Assembly (NCBI RefSeq): GCF_004028275.1
Contig: NZ_CP035033.1
Location: 682,001-746,000, forward strand
DNA: 64,000 bases
Source of the DNA: Hydrogenovibrio thermophilus
Lineage (GTDB): Bacteria > Pseudomonadota > Gammaproteobacteria > Thiomicrospirales > Thiomicrospiraceae
Direction: 5' to 3'
Shown here: positions 26,453 to 35,464 of the stretch, one piece after another
Numbering within the stretch: position 1 is the first letter of the stretch
Layout: every line of letters starts with the position of its first letter
Made by a program: the position numbers and the translations under genes
The notes under the pieces: model-generated
Database searches by the model: none
What the model saw: only the letters and a program-made list of their open reading frames with translations
Told to the model about the DNA's origin: nothing

Positions 26453-26782
26453 ATGTTTGGTGGAAAAGGTGGTTTGGGCAACTTGATGAAGCAAGCCCAG
26501 GAAATGCAAAAGAATATGCAAGCGGCGCAAGAAGAAATCGCGCAAATGGAAATTACCGGTGAAGCCGGTGGCGGGATGGTCAAAGTGGTCATGACGGGTA
26601 AGCACGAACTGGTTAAGGTGGACATTGACGACAGTTTGATGGACGACCGTGAAATGCTGGAAGACTTGTTTGCGGCGGCGGTTAACAGCGCGGCACGTCG
26701 TGTTGAGGAAGAAACGCAGGAGCGCATGTCGGGATTAACCGGTGGGATTGATTTGCCACCGGGCATGAAAATGCCGTTTTGA
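26453..26782 (+). CDS. ybaB: YbaB/EbfC nucleoid-associated protein
   Basis: A 109-residue DNA-binding protein of the YbaB/EbfC family, forming a tweezer-like homodimer. It has the helical N-terminal segment [51 protein letters not shown], typical of the family, with a Gly/Met-rich tail. AGGAGT precedes ATG 26453, 12 bases after the dnaX stop. Location between dnaX and recR is conserved in proteobacteria. Its TGA directly abuts a copy of the CCAGGCCTGG palindrome. Confidence 0.95.
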   Translation: MFGGKGGLGNLMKQAQEMQKNMQAAQEEIAQMEITGEAGGGMVKVVMTGKHELVKVDIDDSLMDDREMLEDLFAAAVNSAARRVEEETQERMSGLTGGIDLPPGMKMPF

Positions 26783-26800
26783 CCAGGCCTGGTTGTTTTT
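26782..26800 (+). repeat. CCAGGCCTGG palindrome, copy 5, terminator-like
   Basis: The core is at 26783-26792, within the 12-bp palindrome ACCAGGCCTGGT starting on the last base of the ybaB stop codon, followed by TGTTTTTT. It lies between ybaB and recR, so it could cause partial termination. Confidence 0.7.
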
Positions 26801-26829
26801 TACGCTATTGACGGATAGGACAGCGCTAG

Positions 26830-27423
26830 ATGCAAAGCCCTTTGATTAACGAATTGATTGAAGCCTTCAAATTGTTGCCGACCATCGGCCCCAAGTCGGC
26901 GCAGCGGATGGCCTACTATCTGTTGCAAAACAACCCAAACGGTGGCAAGCGATTGGCGGAGGCGATTGTCGAGGCCATCGATAAGGTCGGGCATTGTGAC
27001 CAGTGTCGCAACTTTTCCGAAACCGACGTCTGCCGTATCTGCGCGTCGCCGGCGCGTAAACGTGATCAACTCTGTATTGTGGAAACGCCGACCGATGTGG
27101 TGGCGATTGAGCAGTCCGGCATTTACCAGGGACTGTATTTTGTTTTGATGGGGCATTTGTCGCCGATTGATGGCGTTGGGCCGGAAGACTTGGGGTTGCC
27201 TCTGCTGGAAGAGCGCTTGAAGGACGGCGAGGTCTCGGAATTGATTCTGGCCACTAATCCGACCGTGGAAGGCGAGGCGACCGCACATTATATCCATCAG
27301 ATGGCAACCTCGATGCAGGTGCCGGTCACGCGTTTGGCGCAGGGCATTCCGTTGGGCGGCGAGTTGGAATATATCGACAGTGGAACGCTCAGTCAGGCCT
27401 TTGCCGGGCGCAAAGCGGTTTAG
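26830..27423 (+). CDS. recR: Recombination mediator protein RecR
   Basis: A 197-residue recombination mediator that loads RecA with RecF/RecO at gaps. Visible are the helix-hairpin-helix region LLPTIGPKSAQRMAYYLLQ (residues 14-32), the Cys4 zinc finger CDQCRNFSETDVCRIC near 57-72 and the Toprim domain (LCIVETPTDVVAIEQSG; LATNPTVEGEATAHYI). Length is standard. It is cotranscribed after dnaX-ybaB, possibly modulated by the palindrome between them. Confidence 0.96.
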   Translation: MQSPLINELIEAFKLLPTIGPKSAQRMAYYLLQNNPNGGKRLAEAIVEAIDKVGHCDQCRNFSETDVCRICASPARKRDQLCIVETPTDVVAIEQSGIYQGLYFVLMGHLSPIDGVGPEDLGLPLLEERLKDGEVSELILATNPTVEGEATAHYIHQMATSMQVPVTRLAQGIPLGGELEYIDSGTLSQAFAGRKAV

Positions 27424-27464
27424 TGTGGCATGAATCGATAGTTATCTTTCACAGAATCTAAATG

Positions 27465-27505
27465 AAAAAACGGCCGGCATAGGTGAACTATGCCGGCCGT
27501 TTTTT
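27465..27505. terminator. Bidirectional terminator between recR and argF
   Basis: An 18-bp stem (27465-27482 with 27488-27505; core CGGCCGGCATAG / CTATGCCGGCCG), loop GTGAA, A run before and T run after. It serves the converging recR (+) and argF (-). Confidence 0.92.
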
Positions 27506-27524
27506 TAGACGATTTGAATGGAGG

Positions 27525-28427
27525 TTACGCCATGAGGAATTCCAGCAGCGCTTTTTGAGCGTGTAACCGGTTTTCGGCTTCGTCCCAGACGACGCTGTCT
27601 TCGGCATCCATGACCTCGGCTGAGACTTCTTCGCCGCGGTGGGCCGGCAAACAATGCATGAACAGGGCGTCCGAATTGGCTTGCGCCATCAATTCGCTGT
27701 TGACCTGGTAATCCTTAAAGGCGCGCTCGCGCTTTTTCTGTTCTTCTTCCTGGCCCATGCTGGCCCAGACATCCGTGACCACCAAATCCACGTTTTCGGC
27801 CGCGTCCATCGGGTTGCGAATCAATTCCACTCGGTCTTGATTGGCGGCGACCAAATCGGCGTTCGGTTCGTAGTCTTCCGGGGTGGAAATGCGCAGTTTG
27901 AAGCCGTATTGTTTGGCGGCGTTAATGTAAGAGTGGCACATGTTGTTGCCGTCGCCAACCCACAATACGGTTTTGCCGGCAATGCTGCCGCGGTGCTCGT
28001 AATAGGTCTGCATGTCCGCCAATAATTGGCAAGGGTGGAAGTCGTCCGTCAGGGCGTTGATGACCGGCACTTGAGAATGCTCGGCCATTTTTTCCACGAC
28101 GTCGTGCCCGAAGGTGCGAATCATGATGCCGTCGGCCATGCTGGAAATGACGCGTGCACTGTCTTCAATCGGCTCGCCGCGACCTAGTTGGGTGTCTTTG
28201 GGCGAAAGGAATAGGGCATGGCCGCCCAGTTGACTCATGCCGATTTCAAACGAGATGCGGGTACGGGTCGAGGATTTTTCGAAAATCATCGCCAGTGTTT
28301 GGTTTTTCAACGGCTCGAAAATCTCGCCCGACTTTTGCATTTTCTTCAACTCAACGGCGCGCAGTAGCAGTTGGTTCAGTTCCTCGGAAGAGAGGTCGTT
28401 TAAGGTTAAAAAATGTCTGATGCTCAT
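27525..28427 (-). CDS. argF: Ornithine carbamoyltransferase
   Basis: Makes citrulline from ornithine and carbamoyl phosphate in arginine synthesis. From ATG 28427 ([17 protein letters not shown]) it has 300 residues. Visible are the carbamoyl-phosphate motif [10 protein letters not shown] near 55, [15 protein letters not shown] near 130 and the ornithine motif [12 protein letters not shown] near 263. The frame is open 26 codons further upstream but that part overlaps the argD end region and lacks similarity; AGAAGA precedes ATG 28427. argD lies upstream on the same strand with a 31-bp gap, forming an argDF operon. Confidence 0.95.
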   Translation of the reverse strand: MSIRHFLTLNDLSSEELNQLLLRAVELKKMQKSGEIFEPLKNQTLAMIFEKSSTRTRISFEIGMSQLGGHALFLSPKDTQLGRGEPIEDSARVISSMADGIMIRTFGHDVVEKMAEHSQVPVINALTDDFHPCQLLADMQTYYEHRGSIAGKTVLWVGDGNNMCHSYINAAKQYGFKLRISTPEDYEPNADLVAANQDRVELIRNPMDAAENVDLVVTDVWASMGQEEEQKKRERAFKDYQVNSELMAQANSDALFMHCLPAHRGEEVSAEVMDAEDSVVWDEAENRLHAQKALLEFLMA

Positions 28428-28458
28428 AAGCTGTCTTCTTTCAGTTCTGGCAAGCGAA

Positions 28459-29640
28459 TTAACCTTGCTGGGTGAATTGGTTGACGAGTTCGACGACGGT
28501 TTCAATCAATTGATCGGTTTGGTCGTTGGACATCACGAAAGCCGGCAGCAAACGGATGGTGTTGCCTTGCGTGACGTTGATCAGAACGCGTTTTTCCAGC
28601 GCCTGGGCGACCAGCTCGGCGCATGGCCGATCCAGCTCGATGCCGATCATGTAACCGAGGCCGCGAACGTCTTTAACCGCCGGGTTGTCGGACAGAGCGG
28701 ATTGAAAACGCGTCAGGATTTCCTGGCCTTTATCGGCGACATGTTCGATGAAGTTATGGGTTCTCATGACCTTTAAAACGGCCAGGCCTGCTGCGCAGGC
28801 TAACGGGTTGCCACCGAAGGTGGTGCCGTGATTGCCGGGTTCCAGAATATTGGCGGCTTTTTGCCCGGCCAAGCAGGCACCGATTGGCAAACCGTTCCCC
28901 AGTGCCTTGGCCAGAGACATGACGTCCGGTTGGATGCCTTCGTGTTGGTGGGCGAACCATTTGCCGGTACGGCCGATACCGGTTTGAATTTCGTCCAGCA
29001 TCATCAGCCAGCCGTTACGGTCGCAGATGGCGCGAATGGCTTTTAAATAACCTTTCGGCGGGATATTGACCCCGCCTTCACCCTGAATCGGTTCCACCAG
29101 AACGGCGACGACGTCCTGGTCGCCATTGTGGGCTTCCACGGCGTCGGCATCGCCGAATGGCACACGGACGAAGCCTTCCACAAGAGGGGCGAACCCTTCC
29201 TGAACTTTTTTGTTGCCGGTGGCCGACAAGGTGGCCAGTGTTCGACCGTGGAAACTGTTTTCCATGACGATGATTTTCGGCGCAGTAATTTGTTGCTGGT
29301 AGGCGTATTTGCGCGCGATTTTAATGGCGGTTTCATTTGCTTCGGCACCGGAGTTGCAGAAGAACACTTTTTCCATGCCGGAGATGTCGATCAATTCTTC
29401 CGCCAAGGCCGCTTGCTTTTCAATGCAATACAGATTGGAGGTGTGAATCAATTCACGGCTTTGGGCGCAAATCGTTTCGGTGATTTCCGGGTGGGCGTGT
29501 CCTAAGCTGCACACGGCGATGCCGCTGATGGCGTCCAGATAGTTTTGGCCGTTTTCGTCGTAAAGCCAAGCGCCTTTACCGGATTTAAAGCAAACCGGCA
29601 GTCTGGCATAGGTGTTCATTAAATGCGGTGATGTTTTCAT
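28459..29640 (-). CDS. argD: Acetylornithine aminotransferase
   Basis: PLP-dependent class III aminotransferase in arginine (and probably lysine) synthesis. The 393-residue protein shows [24 protein letters not shown] at the N terminus, [17 protein letters not shown], the cofactor Asp in [13 protein letters not shown] and PLP lysine in [15 protein letters not shown] near residue 245. ATG 29640 is kept because the [13 protein letters not shown] extension is typical of the family, although the ribosome site is weak. Upstream, between argD and divergent ilvE, lies a strong hairpin with T runs on both strands. A 9/10 copy of the CCAGGCCTGG repeat occurs at 28782. Confidence 0.93.
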   Translation of the reverse strand: MKTSPHLMNTYARLPVCFKSGKGAWLYDENGQNYLDAISGIAVCSLGHAHPEITETICAQSRELIHTSNLYCIEKQAALAEELIDISGMEKVFFCNSGAEANETAIKIARKYAYQQQITAPKIIVMENSFHGRTLATLSATGNKKVQEGFAPLVEGFVRVPFGDADAVEAHNGDQDVVAVLVEPIQGEGGVNIPPKGYLKAIRAICDRNGWLMMLDEIQTGIGRTGKWFAHQHEGIQPDVMSLAKALGNGLPIGACLAGQKAANILEPGNHGTTFGGNPLACAAGLAVLKVMRTHNFIEHVADKGQEILTRFQSALSDNPAVKDVRGLGYMIGIELDRPCAELVAQALEKRVLINVTQGNTIRLLPAFVMSNDQTDQLIETVVELVNQFTQQG

Positions 29641-29690
29641 TGTCGTTATTATTCTTTTCCAGCGTTTTCAATAAAAGGGTCTTTGAAAAC

Positions 29691-29729
29691 AAAAAAGCAA
29701 TCGCAAGACGAGCTTGGGATTGCTTTTTT
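29691..29729. terminator. Strong bidirectional hairpin between divergent argD and ilvE
   Basis: GCAATC (29697-29702) pairs with GATTGC (29718-29723), then CAAG/CTTG above a five-base loop, flanked by six A (29691-29696) and six T (29724-29729). It looks like a Rho-independent terminator in both directions, but its neighbours diverge. It would lie in the leader of any argD transcript that starts upstream of it. The gap 29641-29968 also holds a short palindrome (ATGATTTTAATCAT at 29766-29779) and otherwise AT-rich sequence. Confidence 0.7.
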
Positions 29730-29968
29730 GAATCGAATCGGGTTTTTATTTATAAATTCAAAAGAATGATTTTAATCATATGCTCCGTAATTTCAAGCAA
29801 AATTGTGGTGAAATTCCGCGGAAAGGACGGCACAAGTCTATGAAAGAGCTATAAATCGTGATGCTGAAAAATCCAATTTAGGATAAAATAATGCAAATTA
29901 GTCCCGAATAAAATCCATGTCGGTGCCGAGATGGAAGAACAAAAAAACAGATATAAGGAAATCTTGCA

Positions 29969-30895
29969 ATGCAAACAATGAGTGATCGTGACGGCCTGAT
30001 TTGGCTGGATGGTGAAATGGTTGATTGGCGGGAAGCGAAAACCCATGTCCTGACCCATACCTTACATTATGGAATGGGGGTGTTTGAGGGGGTGCGCGCC
30101 TATGAAGCCGAGCAGGGCACCGCCATTTTTCGCTTGGAAGCCCATACCGATCGCTTATTTAATTCGGCCAAAATCATGAACATGCCGATGCCGTTTTCCA
30201 AAGAGGAATTGAACGAAGCGCAGCGTGCCGCGGTGCGTGAAAACGATTTGAAATCCGCTTATATCCGTCCGATGGTGTTTTACGGTTCGGAAGGCATGGG
30301 GTTGCGCGCCGATAACCTGAAAGCGCACGTTGTGGTTGCGGCCTGGGAATGGGGCGCTTATATGGGTGAAGAAAACTTGAAAAAAGGCATTAAAATCGCC
30401 ACATCTTCTTTCACGCGTCATCATGTTAACGTTACCATGACGAAGGCCAAGTCCAACGGTTCGTATATGAATTCGATGCTGGCCCTGCAGGAAGCGGTCA
30501 GTCACGGTTGTGACGAGGCGTTGTTGCTGGATACGGAAGGGTATGTTTCCGAAGGGTCCGGCGAGAACTTCTTTATGGTTCGCGACGGTGTGATTTACAC
30601 GCCGGAATTGACCGCGGCATTGGACGGGATTACCCGTAAAACCATTATGCAGTTGGCAAAAGATGCCGGGTATGAAGTGCGTGAAAAACGCATTACGCGT
30701 GATGAAGTCTATATCGCCGATGAAGCTTTCTTTACCGGAACGGCGGCGGAAGTCACGCCGATTCGCGAGTTGGACAATCGAACCATCGGTCAAGGGTCTC
30801 GTGGGCCGGTGACCGAAATGCTGCAAACCAAATATTTCGATGTGGTCCACGGCCGGTCCGAAGCGCATTTGGATTGGTTGACGCCGGTCGCTTGA
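29969..30895 (+). CDS. ilvE: Branched-chain amino acid aminotransferase
   Basis: Class IV PLP aminotransferase for leucine, isoleucine and valine. The 308-residue protein has MGVFEGVRAYE near residue 34, KAKSNGSYMNSMLALQEA with the PLP lysine near 158, EGSGENFFMVRDG and the FFTGTAAEVTPI motif near 255. ATG 29969 follows AAGGAA by about nine bases; a second in-frame ATG three codons later is possible. It is followed 33 bp later by a zinc-ribbon protein and then a terminator made from the CCAGGCCTGG repeat. Confidence 0.95.
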   Translation: MQTMSDRDGLIWLDGEMVDWREAKTHVLTHTLHYGMGVFEGVRAYEAEQGTAIFRLEAHTDRLFNSAKIMNMPMPFSKEELNEAQRAAVRENDLKSAYIRPMVFYGSEGMGLRADNLKAHVVVAAWEWGAYMGEENLKKGIKIATSSFTRHHVNVTMTKAKSNGSYMNSMLALQEAVSHGCDEALLLDTEGYVSEGSGENFFMVRDGVIYTPELTAALDGITRKTIMQLAKDAGYEVREKRITRDEVYIADEAFFTGTAAEVTPIRELDNRTIGQGSRGPVTEMLQTKYFDVVHGRSEAHLDWLTPVA

Positions 30896-30928
30896 TGAAA
30901 TTGGAATTGGAAACGTAAGAGAAGATTT

Positions 30929-31120
30929 ATGAGTAAACAAACCGTTATTGAAATCACATACGATGATTTGCCGCTGACGTGCCCGATGCGTGGTCAGGAG
31001 CAATGGAATTCCCACCCGAAGGTCATGTTGCCGATTGAAGAAACCGGCAAATCGAAATGTCCTTACTGTGGAACCGAGTATGTTCTGAAAGACTGGGATC
31101 CAAATCACAAAAGCCACTGA
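30929..31120 (+). CDS. Zinc-finger (CHCC-type) small protein
   Basis: A 63-residue protein with the pattern TCPMRGQEQWNSHPKVMLPIEETGKSKCPYCGTEYVL: one Cys, one His, then CPYC, as in zf-CHCC domains related to the NDUFS6 subunit of complex I. Such proteins commonly follow ilvE in gammaproteobacteria; function is not established. It has its own AAGAGAAG-type ribosome site and ends 23 bp before a terminator. Confidence 0.8.
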   Translation: MSKQTVIEITYDDLPLTCPMRGQEQWNSHPKVMLPIEETGKSKCPYCGTEYVLKDWDPNHKSH

Positions 31121-31143
31121 TTGAATCGCTTTTGACCTATTTG

Positions 31144-31171
31144 AAAAACGACCAGGCCTGGTCGTTTTTTT
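31144..31171. terminator. Terminator built on the CCAGGCCTGG palindrome (copy 6)
   Basis: A 26-bp perfect palindrome (31144-31169) centred on the core at 31152-31161, extended to AAAAACGA.../...TCGTTTTT, plus further T. It ends the ilvE unit. Confidence 0.8.
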
Positions 31172-31221
31172 ATGTCTGAACGTCAGTAATAGCGTTTAAC
31201 GTATATCTCTTTGTCAGGCAT

Positions 31222-31250
31222 AAAAAAAGCCCGCTTTTGCGGGCTTTTTT
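31222..31250. terminator. Bidirectional terminator at the end of glnA
   Basis: AAAAAAGCCCGC (31223-31234) pairs with GCGGGCTTTTTT (31239-31250), loop TTTT. It is 22 bp after the glnA stop on the minus strand. Confidence 0.9.
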
Positions 31251-31271
31251 GGGTTTCGGTTAATCTTGCGA

Positions 31272-32678
31272 TTAACGAGAGTAGTACATGTCGAACTCGA
31301 TTGGGTGAGTGGTTGCACGCATGCGTGTCACTTCTTCCATTTTCAGTTCGATGTAAGAGTCGATGGCTTCGTCTGTGAAGACGCCACCGGCTTTCAAGAA
31401 CTCTCTGTCTTCGTCCAACGCCGCCAAGGCTTCTTCCAAAGACGCACAAACCGTGGTGTAAGTGGCTTCTTCTTCCGGTGGCAAATCGTACAGATCTTTC
31501 TCGGAAGGCTCGCCTGGATCGATCTGGTTCATGATACCGTCAAGGCCGGCCATCAAGGAAGCAGAGAACGCCAAGTATGGGTTAGCCGTTGCATCCGGGA
31601 AACGTAGCTCAACACGACGTGATCTTTCAGACGGCGCGTATGGGATACGGATGGAAGCAGAACGGTTAGAACCGGAGTAGGCCAATAGAATTGGCGCTTC
31701 GAAACCAGGGACCAAACGCTTATAAGAGTTAGTGCCCGGGTTAGTGAAGGCGTTCAAGGCACGAGCATGCTTGATCAAACCACCGATGTACCAAATGGCT
31801 TCTTGCGATAGACCGGAATAAACGTCACCTGCGAAAATGTTTTTGCCACCTTTCGACAAAGACATGTTGATGTGCATACCGGAACCGTTGTCACCGACGA
31901 TTGGCTTAGGCATGAAAGTCGCTGTTTTACCCAAAGCGTTACAGGTGTTGTGTACTGCGTATTTCAGAATTTGCACTTCGTCGGCTTTTGCAGTCAAAGT
32001 GTTACCGGCTACCGCCAATTCACATTGTCCGCCTGCAGCCACTTCATGGTGGTGTGCTTCCAGTTTGAGGCCCATTGCTTCGGCCATGGCGCAGATGTCC
32101 GCACGCACTTCGTGCAATTGGTCAACTGGTGGTACTGGGAAGTAACCGCCTTTTACCTTAGGACGGTGACCGATGTTACCGTCTTCGTAAACTTTTTCAG
32201 AATCCCAAGCGGATTCGCCGGATTGCATCTTAACGAAGCAGCCGGACATGTCTGCGCCCCAACGAACGTCGTCAAAGATGAAGAATTCTGGTTCTGGACC
32301 GAAGAAAGCCGAGTCGGCGATGCCGGTAGAAGCCAGGTATGATTCCGCTTTTTTCGCGATGCCGCGAGGATCCTTTTCATAAGCTTCCATCGTGGAAGGC
32401 TCAACAATCATCATACGGATAATCAAAGTTGGATCATTGGTGAATGGGTCCATGAAGAAACCATCGGTTTGTGGCATCAAGATCATGTCCGAGTTGTTGA
32501 TACCTTTCCAGCCTTGAATGGATGAACCGTCAAAAGTTTCACCGTCCGCAAAAAAGTCTTCATCCACTTTATCAGCCGGGATGGTGACATGTTGCTCTTT
32601 ACCATGTGTGTCGGTAAAGCGAAGATCTACCCATTTAACGTCATTGTCTTTGATTAAATCAAAAATTTCTTGCGACAT
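31272..32678 (-). CDS. glnA: Glutamine synthetase, type I
   Basis: ATP-dependent ammonia assimilation into glutamine; forms a dodecamer. The 468-residue protein has the GSI pattern [28 protein letters not shown] near 50, the metal and glutamate site segments [15 protein letters not shown] and [16 protein letters not shown], and [11 protein letters not shown] Tyr near residue 397 in [11 protein letters not shown] is the usual adenylylation site, so GlnE control is expected. ATG 32678 follows AAGGACACACTT. The long upstream gap (32679-33185) carries a sigma-54-like promoter and GGTGCA repeats that may be NtrC half-sites. Confidence 0.97.
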   Translation of the reverse strand: MSQEIFDLIKDNDVKWVDLRFTDTHGKEQHVTIPADKVDEDFFADGETFDGSSIQGWKGINNSDMILMPQTDGFFMDPFTNDPTLIIRMMIVEPSTMEAYEKDPRGIAKKAESYLASTGIADSAFFGPEPEFFIFDDVRWGADMSGCFVKMQSGESAWDSEKVYEDGNIGHRPKVKGGYFPVPPVDQLHEVRADICAMAEAMGLKLEAHHHEVAAGGQCELAVAGNTLTAKADEVQILKYAVHNTCNALGKTATFMPKPIVGDNGSGMHINMSLSKGGKNIFAGDVYSGLSQEAIWYIGGLIKHARALNAFTNPGTNSYKRLVPGFEAPILLAYSGSNRSASIRIPYAPSERSRRVELRFPDATANPYLAFSASLMAGLDGIMNQIDPGEPSEKDLYDLPPEEEATYTTVCASLEEALAALDEDREFLKAGGVFTDEAIDSYIELKMEEVTRMRATTHPIEFDMYYSR

Positions 32679-32899
32679 AAGTGTGTCCTTTTAGATTGTT
32701 GAAAAATGCGAAGTGGTTCTTGAAGCAAGTCAAGGATTTTCAGCGAGTGCTGAGTGGTCCGTCCTTGTTCTCGAATGCGCTAAAATCGCACGTTGAATTA
32801 AAAAAAATAAGTTTGAATGTGTGTTTGGTGCAACCGTTTAAAGCCCGGTAAATTCGCTGGAATCTACCGGATTTCATAAAATTTTGTCCTGTTGATAAT

Positions 32900-32915
32900 A
32901 GCTGGAACCATGCCA
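32900..32915 (-). promoter_or_regulatory. Candidate sigma-54 promoter for glnA
   Basis: On the minus strand TGGCATG-GTTC-CAGCT has the invariant GG and GC at correct -24/-12 spacing (consensus TGGCACG-N4-TTGCW), with mismatches at one base of the -24 box and two of the -12 box. Transcription would start near 32888, leaving a leader of about 210 bases. Confidence 0.4.
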
Positions 32916-33021
32916 GAATGCCAATATTTTTTTAAAGATTTTTAAGTCCTTGATAGACAAGAAAAAATACTCTCAATAAAAGTATTGTTGTTGTTCAAAG
33001 GCCAGTAACAAGGATGTTTTA

Positions 33022-33049
33022 TTGGTGCAAGTTGGGTTGTTTTGGTGCA
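33022..33049. promoter_or_regulatory. Two TTGGTGCA repeats, possible NtrC half-sites
   Basis: TTGGTGCA occurs at 33022-33029 and 33042-33049, two helical turns apart, about 110-150 bp upstream of the candidate sigma-54 promoter. A third copy is at 32825-32832. GGTGCA is the NtrC half-site core; the opposing half is poor in each case. Confidence 0.35.
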
Positions 33050-33117
33050 TTTTAAACCAGGCGGTTGAAAATGGGAAGTCGTGAGTTTAAGCGGCTCTCA
33101 GATCAAATTCTTTGGGA

Positions 33118-33151
33118 GTTTAATCTTTCTGTCATATTGAAAAGCTATTAT
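33118..33151 (+). promoter_or_regulatory. Pho box and -10 upstream of pstC
   Basis: GTTTAAT-CTTT-CTGTCAT (33118-33135) is an 18-bp PhoB box of two seven-base repeats; TATTAT (33146-33151) follows after exactly ten bases, the standard PhoB-dependent promoter layout. Confidence 0.65.
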
Positions 33152-33185
33152 CTACACATCTTAAATCACTCCCTAGGAATTTTGG

Positions 33186-35453
33186 ATGGATCAGTCAGCG
33201 CAGAAAGCATTAGAACAGGCTCTGAAAGGGCCTAAGTTTGAAAAGCGTATCAAACGCCGTAACCTTGTTGATAAGGGGTGGGCTTCCAGTATTTCAGTCG
33301 GTGGCGTCGGGGTTATTTTGTCGGTGCTGCTGATTATGTTCTTCCTTGTTTATGTGGTGGCGCCTTTGTTTATGCCGGCCAGTGTCAAGGAGCACGCTTC
33401 GTATGCGTTGCCGGGCGGCAGTCAGGAGAAGACGCTTTTTTACGGCATGGATGAATATAAGGAAACGGCGATGCGCATCACCGAATCCGGTAAGTTGATC
33501 GGGTTCAATGCCAATAATGGACAACTGCTGACCGAGTCCAGCTTGCCGTTGAATGGGGAGTCGATTACCAGTTTTGCGCGGGTGAAGGAGTCCGATAAAT
33601 TGATTGCGTTCGGTTTGTCCGGTGGCGGGGTATTGCTCGCAAAATACGGTTATAAAGTGACCTACCCGGATAACGTTCGTAAAATCACGCCGGCCTTGAC
33701 TTTTCCGTTCGGGCAGGAGCCATTGGTTGTGGCCGATCAACCCATTTCCAAAGTCGCGGCGCGCAGCAGCGATTCTCAGTTGGTGGTGGCCTATCAATTA
33801 GCGGGTCAGTCGCATGTGTTCGTCAAACAATACGACAAAGTCGAATCCATGTTGTCGGATGACGTGGCCCTTGAAGAATACGCTGAAGGCGAAGTGCCGA
33901 ACAATATGCCGGTCGATTGGCTGATGATGGGCGGCAATATGCGTAATTTGTATCTGGTGTCCGAAGACGGTTCGACCTTGTATTATGATTTGTCGAATAT
34001 TCGTGAGCCGGTTTTGTTGCAAAAAGTGAATATGGTCAATGGTGATGAGCACATTTCGTCATTACGTTTTTTGTTGGGTGAATATTCCTTGATGGTCGGG
34101 ACGTCGAAAGGGCGTGTGTTGCAATGGTTCCCGGTACGAGACGAAAACAACAACTTCCAGTTGGAGTTTATTCGTGAGTTTGAAGTGGATAAGAAGCCTG
34201 TGAACTTCATCGCTATCGAACACAGTCGTAAAGGGTTTGTGACGCTGGACCGTTCCGATGAAATCAATTTGTACAACGCCACGGCGGAAAGACATTTGGC
34301 CTCGGTGGACTTGAAAACCGGGTTGAATTTCATTTTGATGGCGGAACGCGGAAACGGCGCTTTGCTGGAAACCGCTGACGGCCAGATGGTCAATTACGAC
34401 ATTAAAAACGAACACCCGGATGTCTCTTTCTCCAGTTTGTGGGGGAAAGTCTGGTATGAGGGCTACGAAGAGCCAAGCTATACCTGGCAGTCTTCGTCCG
34501 CCAGTGCCGACTTCGAGCCGAAATTCTCCATGGTGCCGTTGACGTTCGGTACCATCAAAGCGGCTTTGTATTCGATGTTATTTGCCGTGCCGATTGCCGT
34601 TTTGGCGGCGATTTACACCGCCTTCTTTATGGACAACAAAACCCGCCAATACATCAAGCCAACCATTGAGCTGATTGAAGCTCTGCCAACGGTTATTCTC
34701 GGTTTCTTAGCCGGGTTGTGGCTGGCACCGTATATGGAAGCCCATTTGGCCGGCTTCTTTGCCATCTTACTGGTGGTGCCCATCGGCATCCTTTTATTCG
34801 GTTTTGGCTGGTCTCGTCTGCCGGAACCGGTGCGTTTGTTGATTCCAACCGGCAGACGGGCTGTGTTGATGCTGCCGGTGGTGGTTTTTCTCGGTTGGTT
34901 TGCCCTGTCGTTGAGCTCACCAATCGAAAACCTGTTCTTCCACGGTGATATGCGTCACTGGTTAACGTCCAGTGCCGGCATCGATTTTGACCAGCGTAAT
35001 GCCTTGGTCATCGGGTTTGCGATGGGCTTCGCTTTGATCCCAACCATTTTCTCGGTGGCGGAAGACGCCATCTACAACGTGCCGAGTTACTTGGTGAACG
35101 GTTCTCTGGCGTTGGGCGCCAGCGGGTGGCAGACATTGGTCGGTGTGGTCTTGCCGACGGCCAGTCCGGGAATCTTTTCGGCCATCATGCTCGGTTTCGG
35201 GCGCGGCATCGGGGAAACGATGATCGTATTGATGGCCTCCGGCAACACGCCGCTGATGGATGTGAACATCTTCCAGGGGATGCGTACTCTGTCGGCCAAC
35301 TTGGCGGTGGAAATGCCGGAAGCGGAACTGTACAGTTCGCATTATCGAGTGCTGTTCCTGTCCGGTCTGATTCTGTTTATCTTCACGTTTGTTTTCAATA
35401 CGCTCGCAGAAGTGGTGCGCGAACGCATGCGCCGTAAGTATGGCTCACTATAA
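33186..35453 (+). CDS. pstC: Phosphate ABC transporter permease PstC with large periplasmic insertion
   Basis: Inner-membrane channel subunit of the high-affinity phosphate importer. At 755 residues it is more than twice the usual PstC (about 315). A basic N terminus and one membrane helix (residues 37-62) are followed by roughly 390 extra residues predicted periplasmic, then the normal permease core from about residue 455 (KAALYSMLFAVPIAVLAAIYTAFF) with the EAA-type loop LALGASGWQTLVGVVLPTASPGI near 641. The insertion contains repeating strand patterns such as SLMVGTSKGRVLQWFPV and EINLYNATAERHLASVDL, resembling a WD40/beta-propeller. It is preceded by a Pho box and followed by pstA after 11 bp. 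Confidence 0.92.
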   Translation: MDQSAQKALEQALKGPKFEKRIKRRNLVDKGWASSISVGGVGVILSVLLIMFFLVYVVAPLFMPASVKEHASYALPGGSQEKTLFYGMDEYKETAMRITESGKLIGFNANNGQLLTESSLPLNGESITSFARVKESDKLIAFGLSGGGVLLAKYGYKVTYPDNVRKITPALTFPFGQEPLVVADQPISKVAARSSDSQLVVAYQLAGQSHVFVKQYDKVESMLSDDVALEEYAEGEVPNNMPVDWLMMGGNMRNLYLVSEDGSTLYYDLSNIREPVLLQKVNMVNGDEHISSLRFLLGEYSLMVGTSKGRVLQWFPVRDENNNFQLEFIREFEVDKKPVNFIAIEHSRKGFVTLDRSDEINLYNATAERHLASVDLKTGLNFILMAERGNGALLETADGQMVNYDIKNEHPDVSFSSLWGKVWYEGYEEPSYTWQSSSASADFEPKFSMVPLTFGTIKAALYSMLFAVPIAVLAAIYTAFFMDNKTRQYIKPTIELIEALPTVILGFLAGLWLAPYMEAHLAGFFAILLVVPIGILLFGFGWSRLPEPVRLLIPTGRRAVLMLPVVVFLGWFALSLSSPIENLFFHGDMRHWLTSSAGIDFDQRNALVIGFAMGFALIPTIFSVAEDAIYNVPSYLVNGSLALGASGWQTLVGVVLPTASPGIFSAIMLGFGRGIGETMIVLMASGNTPLMDVNIFQGMRTLSANLAVEMPEAELYSSHYRVLFLSGLILFIFTFVFNTLAEVVRERMRRKYGSL

Positions 35454-35464
35454 AGGATATTGAC

